NCBI GenBank assembly: GCA_024234325.1
Contig: JACKOJ010000010.1
Location: 1 to 64,000, forward strand
Source of the DNA: Pseudomonadales bacterium
GTDB lineage: Bacteria; Pseudomonadota; Gammaproteobacteria; Pseudomonadales; Pseudohongiellaceae
Length of the DNA: 64,000 nt
Reading direction: 5' to 3'
The notes under the pieces: generated by a model
Databases searched by the model: none
Seen by the model: only the letters and a program-made list of their open reading frames with translations
Told to the model about the DNA's origin: nothing
Translations under genes and position numbers: made by a program
Part shown: one piece after another, positions 61,025 through 64,000 of the stretch
How positions within the stretch are numbered: position 1 is the first letter of the stretch
Layout of the letters: each line of letters opens with the position of its first letter

Positions 61025-61750
61025 TCAGATTTTGAACTGATGGCCGAGATAGACGTCCCGAACCTTCTGATTGGCCAGAATGGTGTCCGAGGAACCCTCT
61101 GCAATGATCTGGCCTTCGCTGACGATGTAGGCCTTTTCGCAAATATCCAAGGTTTCGCGGACGTTGTGATCTGTGAGCAGCACCCCGATGCCCTTGGACT
61201 TGAGGTGGCAGATGATGTCCTTGATGTCGCTTACGGAAATCGGGTCCACGCCCGCGAAGGGTTCATCCAGCAGAATGAAGCGGGGTTCCGCGGCGAGTGC
61301 GCGGGCAATTTCGGTGCGGCGACGCTCGCCCCCCGACAGACTCATGCCCTTGTTGTCGCGGATGTGGCCGATGTGGAATTCCTGCAGCAGGCTTTCCAGG
61401 GTTTCCCGTCTCGTTTCCCGGTTCAGGTCACGCCGGGTCTCCAGGATGGCCATGATGTTTTCGGCGACCGTCAGGGTGCGAAAGATCGAGGAGTCCTGCG
61501 GCAGATAGCCGAGGCCGCGTTGCGCACGGGCATGGATCGGCATGGCGGTAAGGTCGTGGGAGTCCAGGGTAATCTGCCCGCTGTCGGCCTGAATCAGCCC
61601 GACAATCATGTAGAAACAGGTGGTTTTGCCGGCCCCGTTAGGGCCCAGTAGCCCCACGATCTGGCCGCTGGTGACGCTGATCGAAACATCGCGCACGACG
61701 TGCCGGCCCTTGTAGGCCTTGGCGAGGTGAGTGGCCTGAAGCGTCGCCAT
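61025..61750 (-). CDS. lptB: lipopolysaccharide export ABC transporter ATP-binding protein
   Basis: 241 aa. ATPase that powers LPS extraction by LptFG. Walker A GPNGAGKTT, signature LSGGERRRTEIARAL, Walker B FILLDEPFAGVDPIS, H-loop DHNVRET. Its ATG touches the lptA stop (1-bp overlap). Confidence 0.96.
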   Translation of the reverse strand: MATLQATHLAKAYKGRHVVRDVSISVTSGQIVGLLGPNGAGKTTCFYMIVGLIQADSGQITLDSHDLTAMPIHARAQRGLGYLPQDSSIFRTLTVAENIMAILETRRDLNRETRRETLESLLQEFHIGHIRDNKGMSLSGGERRRTEIARALAAEPRFILLDEPFAGVDPISVSDIKDIICHLKSKGIGVLLTDHNVRETLDICEKAYIVSEGQIIAEGSSDTILANQKVRDVYLGHQFKI

Positions 61751-62265
61751 CAGTTGACCTGCGGGCTGAGGGAGCCGCTGCAGGCCTGCCCCGAGGTGGC
61801 GCCGGTGGCGATGGTGTGGCGTATCTCGGCGCAGCGCAGGCTGGTGCCGGGCTGGGAAAAGCTGGCATTGCCGAGAAATTCCACCACGGGTTCGGTGCCG
61901 GCGTAGTAGTTGATGGTGTCGCTGAACCCGGTCACCGAATCGGTCTCGCTGGCGCCCTTCTGCTCAAAATTGGCGGGGGAACCTGTCAGCCGTACCTGCT
62001 GCAACTGATTGTTGCGATCGTACTCCAGCACGGCCACGTCTCCGGTCAGCTCGATATCCTCCTGGCGCACGAAGACATTGCTGCGCAGGGTGATCACCCG
62101 CAGCCCGTTGATGGTCTCGATGGTGGTTTCCCCATCGGCGCTGTATTCGTGCGTGGGCGCTTCCTGGGCGTTGAGCCCGGCGGCTGCGAGAGTCAGCAGC
62201 AGCGTCAGGGTTCGCACCAGGGAAGAAAGGGTAGGGAGATCAGGGTTGACTGCTTTGAACTTCAT
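61750..62265 (-). CDS. lptA: lipopolysaccharide transport periplasmic protein LptA
   Basis: 171 aa. Signal peptide (LTLLLTLAAAGLNAQ) and the OstA-type beta-jellyroll: GLRVITLRSNVFVRQEDIELTGDVAVLEYDRNNQLQQVRLTGSPANFEQK. Forms the periplasmic LPS bridge with LptC and LptD. Overlaps lptC by 26 bp. Confidence 0.93.
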   Translation of the reverse strand: MKFKAVNPDLPTLSSLVRTLTLLLTLAAAGLNAQEAPTHEYSADGETTIETINGLRVITLRSNVFVRQEDIELTGDVAVLEYDRNNQLQQVRLTGSPANFEQKGASETDSVTGFSDTINYYAGTEPVVEFLGNASFSQPGTSLRCAEIRHTIATGATSGQACSGSLSPQVN

Positions 62266-62914
62266 ATCGGCCTTTGACCTGGGACAGAAAGGTCAGTGTG
62301 TCCTGCCGCAGATCGGCACGCATGCCGACGGCGGTCTGGTGCAGGGTGTTAGTGGTCATGGTGACTTCCCGTTCCGTCGCCATGGTCTCCTCCTGGGGAA
62401 ACAGGGACAGGAAAGGGGTCGCCAGCGTCATGCGGTTGCCGTTGTCCTCGACCTGATACAGCTCCACTTCGTCGCTCAGATCCAGCCGGGCAATCCGGTC
62501 GCCGTGCTCGGCTGCGAGGATTCTGCCCGATCTGGCCACGATATTCCAGCGCTCACCATTGGCCTGGTAGAGCCGGACAAAGGGATTCTGCAGGGTGGTC
62601 GTGTTGTCGAGATAGTGAATCTGCTCGGCGGCCTCCAGGGTGTACTCGATATTGCCCTGTGCGTCGTAGAGCACGCTGTTGACGCCGTTGGAGTAGGCAT
62701 CGAAGGTAATCGCGGCGGTGGCATCAGGGTTGGAGGCTGTCTGCCCGCTGCGCTCGTTCAGCAGCGAGCGCCCCCCGTAGAGCGCCACCAGAATCACAAT
62801 CGAGCCCAGCCAGAAGCCCTTGCCCCACAGGCGCCGACTGGCCTCCTGTTCAGCGGCAGCGAGCTCGACAGGTTCCTGCCCCGGGCTGTCACTGGTAGGG
62901 AGCGATGGCGTCAT
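62240..62914 (-). CDS. lptC: lipopolysaccharide export protein LptC
   Basis: 224 aa. One membrane helix (GFWLGSIVILVALYGGRSLL, about 30-49) and a periplasmic jellyroll (YSNGVNSVLYDAQGNIEYTLEAAEQIHYLDNTTTLQNPFVRLYQANGERWNIVARSGRI). Passes LPS from LptBFG to LptA. ATG at 62914 chosen by the kdsC overlap (26 bp) and family length; the frame opens earlier inside kdsC. Confidence 0.92.
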   Translation of the reverse strand: MTPSLPTSDSPGQEPVELAAAEQEASRRLWGKGFWLGSIVILVALYGGRSLLNERSGQTASNPDATAAITFDAYSNGVNSVLYDAQGNIEYTLEAAEQIHYLDNTTTLQNPFVRLYQANGERWNIVARSGRILAAEHGDRIARLDLSDEVELYQVEDNGNRMTLATPFLSLFPQEETMATEREVTMTTNTLHQTAVGMRADLRQDTLTFLSQVKGRYEVQSSQP

Positions 62915-63428
62915 CGTAAAGCCCCTGTGCCTGAAGAATAAAATCGCAGATTTCGCGGACTGCGCCTGCGCCCCCGGGCACTTCCGTCTGGGCATGCGCC
63001 ACAGCCTTGACGCTGCCATGGGCATTGCAGACAGCGAAGCCGAGGCGAACATGCTTGAGGACGCGGATGTCTGGCAGGTCGTCGCCCACATAGGCGATGG
63101 TGTCCGGCGTGAAGCCCTGGCTGGCACACAGTTCATCCAGTGCCTCGCGCTTGTCTTCCCTGCCCTGGATCAAAATCCTGATGCCAAGGTTTTCGGCCCG
63201 TTTGCTCAGCAGCTTCGAGGTGCGCCCGCTGAGAATGCCGACGGCAATGCCGCTGCCCTGCAGCAGCTTGATACCCTGGCCGTCGAGGGTGTTGAAGGCC
63301 TTGATCTCTTCTCCGCTGTCGGATAGATACAGCTCGCCGGCCGTGAGTACGCCATCCACGTCCAGCAACAGCAGGCGCACGGCACGGGCGCGTTCCAGCA
63401 CGTCACTCGGTTCGGTATTGAATAACAT
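62889..63428 (-). CDS. kdsC: 3-deoxy-D-manno-octulosonate-8-phosphate phosphatase
   Basis: 179 aa HAD-family phosphatase of Kdo synthesis. Motif LLLLDVDGVLTAGELYLSDSGEEIKAFNTLDGQGIKLLQ and the later GDDLPDIRVL. Makes free Kdo for LPS inner core. Lies 54 bp after kdsD and overlaps lptC. Confidence 0.95.
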   Translation of the reverse strand: MLFNTEPSDVLERARAVRLLLLDVDGVLTAGELYLSDSGEEIKAFNTLDGQGIKLLQGSGIAVGILSGRTSKLLSKRAENLGIRILIQGREDKREALDELCASQGFTPDTIAYVGDDLPDIRVLKHVRLGFAVCNAHGSVKAVAHAQTEVPGGAGAVREICDFILQAQGLYDDAIAPYQ

Positions 63429-63482
63429 AAGGCGGATACTCTGTCGGATGAATGAGAAGCCTGCAGGCTGTTGGCCCGGCGT

Positions 63483-64000
63483 TCAGACCACATTGGCCTG
63501 CAGCAGATCGTGCATGCGAATGACGCCGGTGAGCGTCTGCGCGGCATCGGTCACCAGCAGGGTGTAAATGCTGTTTTCCTGCATCATCAGCACGGCCTCG
63601 GTCGCCAGGGCATTTTCCTGGATTTTCTTGCCGTGCACGGACATCACATCCTGAATCCGGGTCTTGTGGATGTCCTTGCCTGAGTCGAGTGTACGGCGCA
63701 GATCGCCATCGGTAAAGACGCCGCAGAGTTTGCCCTGGGCATCCACAACAGTGGTCATGCCCAGCCCCTTGCGTGAAATCTCCAGCAGGGCGTCACCCAG
63801 CAGCGTTTCCGCGGCGACGCGCGGAATGGCATCACCCGCGTGCATCACATCCTTGACCTTGAGCAACAGGCGGCGACCGAGCCGGCCGCCGGGGTGGGAG
63901 AACGCGAATTCCTCCGGAGTAAAGCCCCGGGCTTCCAGTAGCGCCATGGCCAGGGCGTCGCCCAGTACCAGCGCCACAGTCGTGCTGGTGGTTGGTGCCA
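63483..64000 (-). CDS. kdsD: arabinose-5-phosphate isomerase, C-terminal part (cut by window edge)
   Basis: Cut at the right edge. The 172 residues visible hold the end of the SIS sugar-isomerase domain (APTTSTTVALVLGDALAMALLEARGF, FAFSHPGGRLGRRLLLKV) and two CBS repeats (VKDVMHAGDAIP; IQDVMSVHGKKIQ). KdsD converts ribulose-5-phosphate to arabinose-5-phosphate, the first Kdo step; kdsC follows. Confidence 0.94.
   Translation of the reverse strand, partial: APTTSTTVALVLGDALAMALLEARGFTPEEFAFSHPGGRLGRRLLLKVKDVMHAGDAIPRVAAETLLGDALLEISRKGLGMTTVVDAQGKLCGVFTDGDLRRTLDSGKDIHKTRIQDVMSVHGKKIQENALATEAVLMMQENSIYTLLVTDAAQTLTGVIRMHDLLQANVV

Overview
The window comes from a GC-rich gammaproteobacterium, most likely a marine or aquatic member of the Pseudomonadales in the broad sense. 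The evidence is gene order. The block gluQ, cbrX, cbrA, cbrB, an sRNA-like gap, pcnB, panB, panC, acs with dksA, an aminotransferase and sfsA beside it follows the Pseudomonas arrangement. The block kdsD, kdsC, lptC, lptA, lptB, rpoN, ptsN, rapZ, ptsO is the usual gammaproteobacterial cell-envelope and nitrogen-PTS cluster. No rRNA, tRNA, CRISPR array, prophage or insertion sequence was recognised. The species cannot be named from the sequence.

Layout. 1-10 kb: a tannase-family esterase, uvrA, ssb, an RmlD-like reductase, moeA, a lipoprotein and a DUF2333 protein. 10-18.5 kb: the DEAD-box helicase rhlE behind a long leader, a haloalkane-dehalogenase-like protein, a four-gene overlapping cassette (ECF-type sigma factor, DUF3619-like, a small secreted protein, DUF3106), an EF-hand protein, and a secreted heme/copper protein resembling type II copper monooxygenases with its partner. 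18.5-21 kb: a beta-propeller phytase lipoprotein and a cold-shock protein. 21-27.6 kb: a sulfide-oxidation unit. A FisR-type sigma-54 activator faces persulfide dioxygenase, a phosphatase/sulfide:quinone oxidoreductase fusion, a SulP anion transporter and a GNAT protein, with a clear -24/-12 promoter between them. 27.5-34.7 kb: thiolase, acs, panC, panB, a deoxynucleoside kinase and pcnB.

34.7-43.6 kb holds the most interesting part. The AT-rich gap between pcnB and cbrB carries a sigma-54 promoter, three TGTTAC/GTAACA half-sites upstream of it, and a transcript region opening with four overlapping AAYAAYAA motifs. This looks like a CrcZ-type sRNA driven by CbrB, at the same position as in Pseudomonas. 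Upstream lie cbrB, cbrA and an unlisted 58-residue membrane protein like CbrX, then gluQRS, dksA, an aminotransferase and sfsA. 43.6-51 kb: a Rieske protein, a transsulfuration-type PLP enzyme, hypothetical envelope proteins, a K+-dependent membrane pyrophosphatase, and a 167-bp element with perfect 20-bp inverted ends. 51-57 kb: an Mrp-type ATPase, a Na+/alanine symporter, an acetate-type symporter with its DUF4212 subunit, a LysR regulator and darP. 57-64 kb: ptsO, rapZ, ptsN, rpoN, the lpt genes, kdsC and the cut-off kdsD.

How the genes connect: RpoN (encoded here) should serve both sigma-54 activators found here, FisR and CbrB. CbrAB, the putative CrcZ, the acetate symporter, acs and thiolase fit a carbon-source hierarchy centred on organic acids and amino acids. 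Two genes usually found in these blocks are absent from their expected places: folK (between pcnB and panB) and hpf (between rpoN and ptsN).
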